Shown: piece after piece, positions 1-8,001 of the stretch | Numbering within the stretch: the first letter of the stretch is position 1 | Layout: every line of letters begins with the position of its first letter | NCBI RefSeq assembly: GCF_050563535.1 | Contig: NZ_JBNXUO010000003.1 | Coordinates: forward strand, 186,001 to 250,000 | Length of the DNA: 64,000 nt | Source: Falsiroseomonas sp050563535 | GTDB lineage: Bacteria > Pseudomonadota > Alphaproteobacteria > Acetobacterales > Acetobacteraceae | Direction: 5' to 3' | Notes under the pieces: generated by a model | What the model was told of the DNA's origin: nothing | Databases searched by the model: none | What the model saw: the letters and a program-made list of their open reading frames with translations, nothing else | Made by a program: the position numbers and the translations under genes

Positions 1-312
1 GCCTTCGAGTTCCTGACCTTCCTCGATGTCCGGCGGGAGGCCGAGATCCCCGGCGAAGGCCTGGGCGAGGGACGCTTCACCCTGACCGACAACCTCCGCA
101 TCTCCGTCACCGCCCACCGGGAGGGCGAGGATCTCTGGGTCCGCATGGCCGCCGAGGGCGACGAGGAGGCCGCGCGGCTCGCGGCGCGCTGGCGCGGCTG
201 GGCCTACCAGGTCGGGCAGTGGAAGGAGAAGGCCTTCGTCCCCCGCCTTGCCGACCTGCTGCGGCAGGAACGCCAGGCCGAGCCCGCGCCGCCCGCCCAG
301 CCGGCCCAATGA
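1..312 (+). CDS. DUF4340-type protein, C-terminal part (5' end outside window)
   Basis: The reading frame is open from base 1 to a TGA at 310-312, so only the last 103 residues are seen. The sequence alternates short beta-like strands and ends with a motif of the type GWAYQVGQWKEKAF followed by a short helix and an Ala/Pro-rich tail. This resembles the end of DUF4340 proteins, whose last repeat carries a W-x-Y-x-(I/V) motif and a following R-x-x-DLL. DUF4340 proteins are often encoded beside ABC-type gliding or export genes, which would lie outside the window. Its stop codon overlaps the ATG of the Nudix gene (ATGA), suggesting coupled translation. The family call is from memory of the motif and only moderately firm; function is unknown. 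Confidence 0.55.
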   Translation, partial: AFEFLTFLDVRREAEIPGEGLGEGRFTLTDNLRISVTAHREGEDLWVRMAAEGDEEAARLAARWRGWAYQVGQWKEKAFVPRLADLLRQERQAEPAPPAQPAQ

Positions 313-770
313 CCGAACCTGCCGCCCGGAACCGCCGCGAATTCCCGGACCGGCCCTGGGTGGGGATCGGGGTCGTCGCCTTCCGCGGCGACAGCGTGCT
401 GCTGGTGCGCCGCGGCCGCCCGCCGCGGCTCGGCGAATGGTCGCTGCCGGGGGGGGCGCAGCGCCTCGGCGAGGCCGCCGAGCAGGCCGCGCGGCGCGAG
501 CTGCGGGAGGAGACGGGGATCGAGGTGGGCCCGCTCCGCCTCCTCGCCGTGGTGGACGCGATCACGCCCGGCGACGATCCGGCCCGCCCGCGTTTCCACT
601 ACACGATCATCGACTACGCCGCGGCCTGGGTGGCGGGCGAGCCGCGGCCCGGCGACGACGTGACGGAGGCCGCCTGGACCACCCCCGCCGACCTCCCGCG
701 CCATGGGCTCTCGCCCGAGGCGCTGCGGGTGATCGAGGAAGCGCGGAGGCTCCCCGGGTTTCCCGTCTGA
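309..770 (+). CDS. Nudix hydrolase
   Basis: A 153-residue protein with a complete Nudix box at residues 49-71: Gly49, Glu55, then REL and EE at 63-68 and GI at 70-71, fitting G-x5-E-x7-REUxEExGU. Nudix enzymes hydrolyse nucleoside diphosphates linked to another moiety, using metal held by the box glutamates; the substrate cannot be told from sequence. The region before the box (GIGVVAFRGDSVLLVRRGRP) is typical of the ADP-ribose pyrophosphatase/MutT-like group. The ATG at 309 is chosen because it overlaps the upstream stop as ATGA and begins just before the conserved domain. It is probably co-transcribed with the DUF4340 gene. Confidence 0.85.
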   Translation: MTEPAARNRREFPDRPWVGIGVVAFRGDSVLLVRRGRPPRLGEWSLPGGAQRLGEAAEQAARRELREETGIEVGPLRLLAVVDAITPGDDPARPRFHYTIIDYAAAWVAGEPRPGDDVTEAAWTTPADLPRHGLSPEALRVIEEARRLPGFPV

Positions 771-830
771 GCGTCGCGCGCGATAACTTTAGTATACATT
801 GAACTCCACCCGGCCCAAACCGGTCGGCGA

Positions 831-2573
831 ATGCACATCACGACTCCACCGGAGCCTTCGCACCTCCGCATGGCGCCACAGGGCGCGGGGCGCGGCTTCG
901 CCCTTCTCTGGGCCGCGGCCGTGCTGGTGCCGCTGATCGGCGTGATGGGCGCCGGGATCATGTCGTGGCAGGACGTGCGGACGGAAGCCGAGGCGCGGAT
1001 CGACCGCACGGCGGAAATGCTGCGCCAGCATGCGCTGCGCGCCCTCGGCACGCAGGAAGCCATTCTGTCGGCCGCCGCCCGCGCGACGGCGGGGCAGGAA
1101 TGGGATGCGCTGCGCGGCAGCCGCGCGGCGCATCTGATGCTGTCCGACCTGTCCGCCGCCGGGGCGCCCGTGGTCAGCGGCGTGCTCGTCACCGACGACC
1201 AGGACCGCCCTGCCGTCGCCTCCTTCGAATTCCCCGCCCGGCCGGTGGATCTGGGCGACCGCGACTATGTCCGGGCGCTCCGTGCCGGCAGCGCAGCGCG
1301 CGCGGTGGGCGAGGTGGTGGAGAGCCGGCCGATGGGCTGGCGCATCTTCCCCGTCGCCCGCACGAGCCTGCCCGCCCCTTCGGGCGGGGCGCCGGGCATC
1401 GTCGTCTCCTCCTTCACGCCGACGCCGTTCGAGGAATTCTACGCCGCCGTGGCGGAAACGCCGAACGACGTGGTGGCGCTGCTGCGCACCGACGGCGCCG
1501 TCCTGGCCCGCCACCCGCCCGTGCCGTCGGGGCAGGAGGACCGCGCCCGCGCCGCCTTCGCCCAGCTCCTCACCGGCCCGCGGGACGCGGGCGCGCCGGT
1601 GGTCGAGCTGCGATCCCCCTTCGATGGCCGTCCCCGGCTCTATGCCGTGCGGGAGGCCGGCGAATGGCCTGTCGTCGTGCTGTACGGGCTGAGTTCGGAT
1701 GCGCTGCATGCGACCTGGCGGCACCGCATGGTGGCGCCCTTCGCGGGGGGACTCGGCGCGGCGGCGCTGCTGCTCGGCATCACCGCGCTCGCGGTGCGCG
1801 GCGCGAAGCTGCAGCATGCCGAGGCGCTGAGCCGCGCGGAGGCCGAGGCGCAGCTGGCGCGCGCCGGGCGGGCCGCTGCCATCGGGCTGCTCGCGGCCGG
1901 GCTCGCGCATGACGTGAAGAACCTGGTGCAGGCGGTCCGCAGCGGCGCGCGGCTGATGGAGCGCCGGGCGGAGGACCCGGCCGAGATCCGGCGCTGCGCC
2001 GCGCTGCTCGGCGATGCGGCGGAACGCGGGCGGCGGCTGGTGGATGCCATGGTCGCCTTCGCCCGCGGCCAGGCGGAGCAGGAGGAGGCGGAGGCGACGC
2101 TCGAAGTCGGCACGGCGCTGCGCGAACTGGCCGAGCTGCTGGGCCGGACTCTCGGCAGCGGCTGGCGCGTGCAGGCGGTCGTGCCTCCCGGCCTGCCGCC
2201 CGCCCGCGGCGACCGCGCGGGCTTCGCGGCCGCGGTCATCAACCTTGCCGCCAATGCGCGCGATGCGATGCCGCGCGGCGGCACGGTGACCATCTCCGCC
2301 TGGGTCGAACAGCTGGCCGAGCCGCTGGAAGAAGCGGGGCTCAAGCCCGGCCGCTACGTGGTCGCGGCCGTCGCCGACTCCGGCGAGGGGATGGATGCGG
2401 TGACGCTGGCCCGCATCGCGGAGCCCTTCTTCAGCACCAAGCCGCCGGGCATCGGCACCGGGCTCGGCCTTGCCACCGTGCGCGGCTTCTGCGCGCGGGC
2501 CGGCGGCGCGCTGCGCTTCGACAGCCTGCCGGGACGCGGCACCACGGCCGCCATGTGGCTGCCGCAGGCGTAG
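831..2573 (+). CDS. Sensor histidine kinase with extracytoplasmic PDC-like domain
   Basis: A 580-residue membrane kinase. Helix 1 lies at about 22-45 and helix 2 at about 300-323; the roughly 250 residues between them form an extracytoplasmic PDC/Cache-like sensor, including a DLGDRDYVRAL segment of the kind seen in such domains. The dimerisation box GLLAAGLAHDVKNLVQ places the phospho-accepting histidine at residue 360. The ATPase domain shows the N box NLAANARDAMPRGG, the G1 box DSGEGM and the FFSTKPPGIGTGLGL segment. There is no receiver domain. It converges on the NtrC-type regulator gene next door, its most likely partner. A paralogue lies at 8002-9780. The AT-rich stretch 783-800 just upstream, with a GTATAC palindrome, is a plausible control region. 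No strong ribosome binding site precedes 831; ATG 870 is an alternative start. Confidence 0.9.
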   Translation: MHITTPPEPSHLRMAPQGAGRGFALLWAAAVLVPLIGVMGAGIMSWQDVRTEAEARIDRTAEMLRQHALRALGTQEAILSAAARATAGQEWDALRGSRAAHLMLSDLSAAGAPVVSGVLVTDDQDRPAVASFEFPARPVDLGDRDYVRALRAGSAARAVGEVVESRPMGWRIFPVARTSLPAPSGGAPGIVVSSFTPTPFEEFYAAVAETPNDVVALLRTDGAVLARHPPVPSGQEDRARAAFAQLLTGPRDAGAPVVELRSPFDGRPRLYAVREAGEWPVVVLYGLSSDALHATWRHRMVAPFAGGLGAAALLLGITALAVRGAKLQHAEALSRAEAEAQLARAGRAAAIGLLAAGLAHDVKNLVQAVRSGARLMERRAEDPAEIRRCAALLGDAAERGRRLVDAMVAFARGQAEQEEAEATLEVGTALRELAELLGRTLGSGWRVQAVVPPGLPPARGDRAGFAAAVINLAANARDAMPRGGTVTISAWVEQLAEPLEEAGLKPGRYVVAAVADSGEGMDAVTLARIAEPFFSTKPPGIGTGLGLATVRGFCARAGGALRFDSLPGRGTTAAMWLPQA

Positions 2574-2618
2574 CGGCCGGCACGGCAGGCGGGATCTCGC
2601 CGGGGCTCCGCCCCTGCC

Positions 2619-3995
2619 CTATTCCGCCGCGGTGCCCCAGGCGGCGCGCTTGCGGTACAGCGTGGAGGGGCTGATGCCGAGATGGGCGGCGGCCTTCGGG
2701 ATGTTGCCGCCGCAGATCTCCACCGCGCGCTCGATCGCGTCCCGCTCGATCTCGGCGAGCGGCCGGATCTCCCGCGCGGGGTCGGCGGCCGGCGCGCCAC
2801 GGCGGGGCGGCGCGGGCGGCGCGGCCCGCAGCGGCACGGGCAGCATCGCGGCGGTCACCTCCTCCGCATCATGCAGCACGATGGCGGTGCGCACGGCATT
2901 CTCCAGCTCCCGCACGTTGCCGGGCCAGCGATGCGCCCGCAGCGCGGCCTTCGCATCCTCGGCGAAGCCGCGGAAACGCTTGCCCTCCTCCGCATTGCTC
3001 CGCGCCAGCAGCGCCTCGGCGATGGCGACCACGTCCTCGCCCCGGTCGCGCAGCGGCGGCAGCGCGACGGGCACGACGTGCAGGCGGTAGTAAAGGTCCT
3101 CGCGGAAGCGTCCGGCGCGCACCTCCTCCATCGGGTCGCGGTTGGTGGCGCAGACGAAGCGCGCATCGGTGCGCCGCAGCGCCGTGCTGCCCACCGGCTG
3201 GAAGGTGCCGGTCTGGATGAAGCGCAGCAGCTTGCCCTGCAGCCCCAGGTCCATCTCGCACAGCTCGTCGAGGAACAGCGTGCCGCCATCCGCCGCCTGC
3301 GCCGCGCCGACGCGGTCCGCGACCGCGCCGGTGAAGGCGCCGCGCACATGGCCGAAGATCTCGCTCTCGATCAGCTCCTTCGGGATGGCGGCGCAGTTGA
3401 TCGCGATGAAGGGCCCGGCGCGGCGCGGCGAAAGGCGATGCACCGCCTCCGCCGCCAGTTCCTTGCCGGTGCCGCTCTCCCCGGTGATGAAGACGGTGGC
3501 GCGCGACGCCGCCGCCGTCTCCAGCGTGCGGTAGACCGCCTGCATCGCCGGCGCGGCGCCGATGAAGCCCTGGAAGGCGCTGCGCGGCCGCGCGGCCGCA
3601 AGGTCCCGCACCTCGCGGCGGAGCTGCGCGCGTTCCAGCGCATTGGCCAGCGTCACCGCCAGGCGCTCGCCGGTGAACGGCTTCACGAGGAAGTCCGTCG
3701 CTCCCGCCCGCATCGCCTCCACCGCCTTGGAGACGCTGCCATTCGCGGTCATCACCACCACCGGCAGGTCGCCGTCGCCGCGCTTCAGCGTGCGAAGCAC
3801 CGTCAGCCCGTCGCCATCAGGCAGCCGCAGGTCGAGCAGCACGCAGTCGGGCGGGCGTTCCGCCGCCATCGCCAGCGCCTCCTCCACGCCGCGGGCGTGC
3901 CGCGCCTCCAGCCCCGCGCCGCGCAGGTACTCGGCGTAGACGGCCGCGAGGGAGGCGGTGTCCTCCACCAGCAGGGCGAGGGGGCGGTCAGCCAT
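2619..3995 (-). CDS. NtrC-family response regulator (sigma-54 activator)
   Basis: 458 residues with three parts in order. Residues 1-120 are a receiver domain with acidic residues near ED11-12, phospho-acceptor Asp55 in CVLLDLRLPDGDG, and Lys105 in the VKPF motif. Residues 140-370 are an AAA+ domain with Walker A TGESGTGK (171-178), an intact GAFTGA loop (219-224) and Walker B TLFLDE (239-244). The C-terminus is a Fis-type helix-turn-helix (GGNIPKAAAHLGISPSTLYRK). The intact GAFTGA loop predicts contact with sigma-54. Its ATG lies 8 bases inside the end of the small membrane gene, which itself overlaps msrP, so all three are probably one coupled operon. The neighbouring convergent kinase is the likely phosphate donor. 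Target genes are unknown; I found no convincing -24/-12 promoter in the window. Confidence 0.93.
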   Translation of the reverse strand: MADRPLALLVEDTASLAAVYAEYLRGAGLEARHARGVEEALAMAAERPPDCVLLDLRLPDGDGLTVLRTLKRGDGDLPVVVMTANGSVSKAVEAMRAGATDFLVKPFTGERLAVTLANALERAQLRREVRDLAAARPRSAFQGFIGAAPAMQAVYRTLETAAASRATVFITGESGTGKELAAEAVHRLSPRRAGPFIAINCAAIPKELIESEIFGHVRGAFTGAVADRVGAAQAADGGTLFLDELCEMDLGLQGKLLRFIQTGTFQPVGSTALRRTDARFVCATNRDPMEEVRAGRFREDLYYRLHVVPVALPPLRDRGEDVVAIAEALLARSNAEEGKRFRGFAEDAKAALRAHRWPGNVRELENAVRTAIVLHDAEEVTAAMLPVPLRAAPPAPPRRGAPAADPAREIRPLAEIERDAIERAVEICGGNIPKAAAHLGISPSTLYRKRAAWGTAAE

Positions 3996-4254
3996 GGCGG
4001 CGCCGGCGCAGCAGCCCGGGCAGCAGCAGCAGCACGCCCAGCACGGCCGGCACCACCCCGTTCGGCAGGACCAGCAGCGGCTGGATCACGTCGTTCCACA
4101 GCGCGGGCGAGAGGTTGCGCTGGATGCCCGCCTGCACCGTGTTGAGCAGCGGGGGGTGCAGCTGGAACACGACGCCGCCCAGCGGCGTGCCGAAGCCGAA
4201 CCACAGCCCCAGCCCCACCGCCAGCGCGACCAGCAGCAGCCCCGCGACCCTCAC
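3988..4254 (-). CDS. Small two-helix membrane protein between msrP and the regulator
   Basis: 88 residues starting at a GTG that overlaps the msrP stop as GTGA; the end overlaps the regulator gene by 8 bases. A hydrophobic helix spans about residues 3-20 and a second about 67-83, followed by RRRR, suggesting a hairpin with a roughly 45-residue loop outside the cytoplasm. The loop has His33 and several prolines. The gene sits where msrQ, the haem-bearing membrane partner of MsrP, is often found, but it is far shorter than the roughly 200-residue MsrQ and lacks its five or six helices. I do not recognise the family. Position suggests a membrane tether or signalling link between MsrP and the regulator system, but that is inference. 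Confidence 0.75.
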   Translation of the reverse strand: MRVAGLLLVALAVGLGLWFGFGTPLGGVVFQLHPPLLNTVQAGIQRNLSPALWNDVIQPLLVLPNGVVPAVLGVLLLLPGLLRRRRHG

Positions 4255-5240
4255 GCCCAGAGCCGTTCGTTCTGCAGGCCCGTGTAGAGCCCCGCGACGA
4301 ATTCGCCATAGCCGTTGAACAGCCGCGTCGGCACGCGTTCGTTGCTGCCGATCAGGCGTTCGGTCGCCTGGCTCCAGCGCGGATGCGGCACCTCGGGGTT
4401 CACATTGGCCCAGAAGCCGTATTCGCTGCCCTGCAGCGTCTCCCAGAAGCTTTTCGGGCGCTGGTCGGTCAGCGTGATGCGGCTGATCGACTTGCCGGAC
4501 TTGAAGCCGTATTTCCACGGGAACACCACGCGGAACGGGCCGCCATTCTGCGGCGGCAGCGGCCGGCCGAACAGGCCGACAGGCATGAAGGCCAGCTCGT
4601 TCGCGGCCTCCTCGATCGTGCAGCCCTCCACATGCGGCCAGGGGTACCAGCTCTGCCGCAGGCCGACCATGTGCGGCGCGACCTGCGCCGTCTCGAAGCG
4701 GACATACCGCGCGCCGCCCTGCGGCCGGACGAGCGCGAGCAGCTTCGACAGCTCGAAGCCGGTCCAGGGCACCGTCATCGCCCAGGCCTCGACGCAGCGC
4801 AGGCGGTAGACGCGCTCCTCCAGCCCGATGCGGCGGATCAGGTCGTCCACGTCGAATTCGCCCGGCTGCTCCACCATGCCGTCGACCTTGACCGTCCAGG
4901 GCCGCATCGGCATCCGCTGCGCGAGCGTCCAGATGCCCTTGTCGCTGCCGAATTCGTAGAAGTTGTTGAAGGTGACGGGCTCGCGCTCGGCGCTGATCGC
5001 CCGTTCGGGGCGGTAGCGCGGGTTGCGCATCGCGGCCGGCAGGTCGGGCAGGTCGGCGGGCAGCCGCGCCCAGGGGTCCTGCGGCTCCCCGCGGCGCCAG
5101 AACTGCGCCCGCGCCGCGCCGGGGGCGAGCATGGCGCCCGCGCCCGCCGCGGCCATCAGCGCCCGGCGGTTCAGCACCAGATGCTCCGGCGTCGCCTGGC
5201 TCTCGGGGATCTCCCAGCCGCGCCTGCGGTGGATGGACAT
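4251..5240 (-). CDS. msrP: Periplasmic protein-methionine-sulfoxide reductase, molybdopterin catalytic subunit
   Basis: 329 residues, close to the usual length of MsrP (YedY). Residues 20-46 are a Tat signal with twin arginines (NRRALMAAAGAGAM) and an Ala-rich cleavage region. The fold carries the segment VYRLRCVEAWAMTVPW, whose Cys149 is the molybdenum-ligating cysteine of sulfite-oxidase-type enzymes. MsrP reduces oxidised methionines in periplasmic proteins. The start at 5240 is preferred to the in-frame ATG at 5255 because GGGAG lies about 9 bases upstream. Downstream comes a small membrane gene instead of msrQ, then an NtrC-type regulator. The tatB and tatC genes at 28295-29667 encode part of the export route it needs. 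Confidence 0.92.
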   Translation of the reverse strand: MSIHRRRGWEIPESQATPEHLVLNRRALMAAAGAGAMLAPGAARAQFWRRGEPQDPWARLPADLPDLPAAMRNPRYRPERAISAEREPVTFNNFYEFGSDKGIWTLAQRMPMRPWTVKVDGMVEQPGEFDVDDLIRRIGLEERVYRLRCVEAWAMTVPWTGFELSKLLALVRPQGGARYVRFETAQVAPHMVGLRQSWYPWPHVEGCTIEEAANELAFMPVGLFGRPLPPQNGGPFRVVFPWKYGFKSGKSISRITLTDQRPKSFWETLQGSEYGFWANVNPEVPHPRWSQATERLIGSNERVPTRLFNGYGEFVAGLYTGLQNERLWA

Positions 5241-5298
5241 GGCGGTCTCCCTCATCCGGGTCGGTCGACTCTACAGGATCGGGCGCCGCACCGCCGCG

Positions 5299-6744
5299 TC
5301 AAGGACGCGGCAGCACCGCGGCAGGTGGCAGGTCCGGCACGGTGGCGACGCGGAAGGCGCGGTAGCGTTCCGCCTCGATCCCCCGCCGGCTGCGGCGGAG
5401 CGGTCCCTCGGCCGGCAGGAGCGGCTCGGCGCCCGGCCAGTCCGGCGCGCTGTCGCGCCGTTCGCTCTGCACCAGCAGGCCGGCGGCGCCCGGCGCGGGG
5501 CGGGGCAGGTCGAACAGCGCCCAGCGGTGGTGCAGCGCCACCACCGGCACGCCCGCAGGCAGCCGCAGCGCAAGCTGGGAGGCGAGGCCGTATTCCTCCG
5601 CCGCGACGAATGCCGCGCCGATGCGCCGGCGTTCCCGTTCCACCTGCGCCGCGAATTCGTCCCAGCCGCCGAGGCGCGCGAGAGTCGGGTCCTGCCGACG
5701 GGACAGCGGCAGCGGCGCGAAGGCCGCCTGGACATAGGCGCCGAGCGCGAGCGCAAGGCCGAGCGCCGCCGCCGGTCGGCGCCAGCGCAACAGGCTCGGC
5801 GGGCAGTAGGCCGCCGCCGCGATGCAGGCGGCGGGATAGAGGATGGCGGGCCAGTTGCCCTGCACGCGGCTGCCGGTCGCCTGCCACAGGAACAGCGCCG
5901 CGCCGGGCAGCACCATCGCCGCCAGCAGCGCCGCCGCCGCATCGCCGCGGCGCGCCCAGGCCATGGCCGCCACCCCGCCCCCCGCGACGCAGAGCACGAA
6001 GACCCCCGGCGTCGCCAACCCCGCCTGCCCGGCCACCAGCTCGCCCAGGAAGCGGAGCGTGAACCCGGCCTCGTCCGTGCCGGCGCGGCCGCCCTGCTTC
6101 GCGAAGGACGCCCAGCCATGGGCCGCGTTCCACAGCACCACCGGCAAGAAGACCAGCGCGGCGAGCGCCCCGCCGGCATGGAGCCGCCAGTCCCGCCACC
6201 AGCGCCAGGCCGGCCGGCTGGCCAGCAGCCAGGCGACCGCCCCCGCGCCCAGCAGCACGGCGGTGTATTTCGACAGCAGCGCGAGCCCCGCCAGCAGCCC
6301 GAAGGCCAGCCACCACCGCCCGTCGCCCGTGGCGTGCAGCCGCGCAAGCGCCCAAAGCGCCGCGACCCAGAACACCAGCAGCGGCGTATCCGGCGTGGCC
6401 AGGATGCCGCCGACCCCGACCAGCAGGGTGGCGTTGAACAGCACCGCCGCCCAGATCCCCGGCCGCCGGTCCGGGAACAGCGCGTCCGCCGCGCGCGCCA
6501 GCAGCACCGACGCGACCGCGAGGCCGAGCGGCCCCATCAGCCGGATGCCGAACGTCCCCTCCCCGGCCAGCAGCGTGCCCGCGCGGATGAACAGCGCGAC
6601 CATCGGCGGATGGTCGAGGTAGCCGGCCTGGATCACCCGCGACCAGACCCGGTAATAGGCCTCGTCCGGCGCCAGCGGCACGACGCCCGCCACCACCAGC
6701 CGCAACGTGGTGAGGCCGGCCAGCGCCAGGGCCCAGCCCCTCAT
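5299..6744 (-). CDS. GT39-family membrane glycosyltransferase (ArnT-like)
   Basis: 481 residues with many hydrophobic helices. The N-terminal loop has the hallmark acidic pair in PLAPDEAYY (Asp27-Glu28) followed by YLDHPP, typical of the ArnT/protein O-mannosyltransferase superfamily, which takes sugars from polyprenyl-phosphate carriers on the outer face of the inner membrane. The ATG overlaps the stop of the upstream glycosyltransferase gene (ATGA), so the two are coupled. The upstream enzyme probably makes the lipid-linked sugar that this one transfers. The acceptor could be lipid A, a glycan or a protein; nothing here decides. The start at 6744 follows the overlap and gives a normal first helix. 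Confidence 0.85.
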   Translation of the reverse strand: MRGWALALAGLTTLRLVVAGVVPLAPDEAYYRVWSRVIQAGYLDHPPMVALFIRAGTLLAGEGTFGIRLMGPLGLAVASVLLARAADALFPDRRPGIWAAVLFNATLLVGVGGILATPDTPLLVFWVAALWALARLHATGDGRWWLAFGLLAGLALLSKYTAVLLGAGAVAWLLASRPAWRWWRDWRLHAGGALAALVFLPVVLWNAAHGWASFAKQGGRAGTDEAGFTLRFLGELVAGQAGLATPGVFVLCVAGGGVAAMAWARRGDAAAALLAAMVLPGAALFLWQATGSRVQGNWPAILYPAACIAAAAYCPPSLLRWRRPAAALGLALALGAYVQAAFAPLPLSRRQDPTLARLGGWDEFAAQVERERRRIGAAFVAAEEYGLASQLALRLPAGVPVVALHHRWALFDLPRPAPGAAGLLVQSERRDSAPDWPGAEPLLPAEGPLRRSRRGIEAERYRAFRVATVPDLPPAAVLPRP

Positions 6745-7838
6745 CGCGTGCGCCACACCAGGGTGGAGGAGACGGCGTAGTTCCACACGACGGTGATCAG
6801 GGCCCCGGCCGCGCCCGCCAGCCCCCAGGCCAGCACGCCGTCCTGCACCAGCACGCTCGCGATGCCGACATTGGCCGCCGCCCCGATCCCGCAGACCAGG
6901 TAGAACAGCGCCAGCCCCCGCCACAGCCGCGCACCCCGCAGCCGCGCGTCGCGGTAGGTGATGCGGTTGTTGAGGATGAAGTTCGCCGTCATGGCGACGA
7001 AGGTCGCCGCCCATTGCGCCGCGGCGAAGCCGAGGCCGAGCCACCCCACCAGCGCACCGAGAGCCGCCATGTGCACCAGCACGCCCAGGCCGCCGACCGC
7101 CGCGAAGGCCACGAAGCGCAGCGGCACCGCCCCGCCCGTCGCCTTGTCCAGCAGCAGCCCCGCGAATTCCAGCAGCACGGTCGCGTCGAGCTTGCTTTCC
7201 CCCTGTTCTCGGGCGCGGAAGGCATAGGGGATCTCCGCCACGCGGAGCGGCCGGCGGGCGGAGAGGAGGATGTCGAGCAGGATCTTGAAGCCGCGCGCGG
7301 CCAGCCGGGGCGCGACCTCCTCCACCAAGGCGCGGCGCAGCAGGAAGAAGCCGCTCATCGGGTCCGCGACCGGGGTCGGCAGCAGCGCCCGGGCCAGCCG
7401 CGCCCCGCCTTCCGACAGCGCCCCCCGCGCCGCCGAGAAGCCGCCCGCCGCCGCGCCGCCCGCCACATGCCGGCTGCCGACTGCGATGTCGGCGCCCCCC
7501 TCCACCGCCGCCAGCATCGCGGGCAGGATCGTCTCGTCATGCTGCAGGTCGCCGTCGATCACCGCCACGAAGGGTGCCGAGACGGACAGGAACCCCTCGA
7601 CGCAGGCCGAGGCCAGCCCGCGCCGGCCGATCCGCCGCAGGCAGCGCACCCGCGGGTCGCGCCCCGCGATCTCCCGCGCCGCGGCCGCCGTGCCGTCCGG
7701 GCTGTCGTCGTCGACGAAGACCGCTTCCCAGTCCAGCCCCGCCAGCGCGGCATCGAGCCGCGCGACCATGGGCGCGACATTGGCCGCCTCGTTGTAGACG
7801 GGGATGATGACGGCGAGGCGGGCGGCGGGGCTCTGCAC
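6741..7838 (-). CDS. Polyprenyl-phosphate glycosyltransferase with GtrA domain
   Basis: 365 residues in two parts. Residues 8-235 are a GT2 catalytic domain like dolichyl-phosphate mannose synthase: VIIPVYNEAANV at the start, VDDDSPDGT, and the metal-binding DGD at 95-97 in VIDGDLQHD. Residues 240-365 are a four-helix GtrA domain (AVGGLGVLVH, NFILNNRITY), thought to help flip or retain lipid-linked sugars. The protein likely charges a polyprenyl phosphate with a sugar. It is coupled by a 4-base overlap to the GT39 gene. The start is GTG at 7838; a stop lies just upstream in frame, and no better start precedes the conserved strand. Confidence 0.88.
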   Translation of the reverse strand: MQSPAARLAVIIPVYNEAANVAPMVARLDAALAGLDWEAVFVDDDSPDGTAAAAREIAGRDPRVRCLRRIGRRGLASACVEGFLSVSAPFVAVIDGDLQHDETILPAMLAAVEGGADIAVGSRHVAGGAAAGGFSAARGALSEGGARLARALLPTPVADPMSGFFLLRRALVEEVAPRLAARGFKILLDILLSARRPLRVAEIPYAFRAREQGESKLDATVLLEFAGLLLDKATGGAVPLRFVAFAAVGGLGVLVHMAALGALVGWLGLGFAAAQWAATFVAMTANFILNNRITYRDARLRGARLWRGLALFYLVCGIGAAANVGIASVLVQDGVLAWGLAGAAGALITVVWNYAVSSTLVWRTR

Positions 7839-8001
7839 CCGCGCGGTCTAGCGCGCCGGACGGGCCCTCGCCAGCCGGCCGGGTGGACCTCGGGGCGACA
7901 CACATCAAGCCGAGTTGAACGACGGCTTCGGGAACCGGAAGGGACGTGGCAACGACTGGCGGCGCATGATGGGGCCGGAATCGGGTGAAGGTAGCGTGAC
8001 G

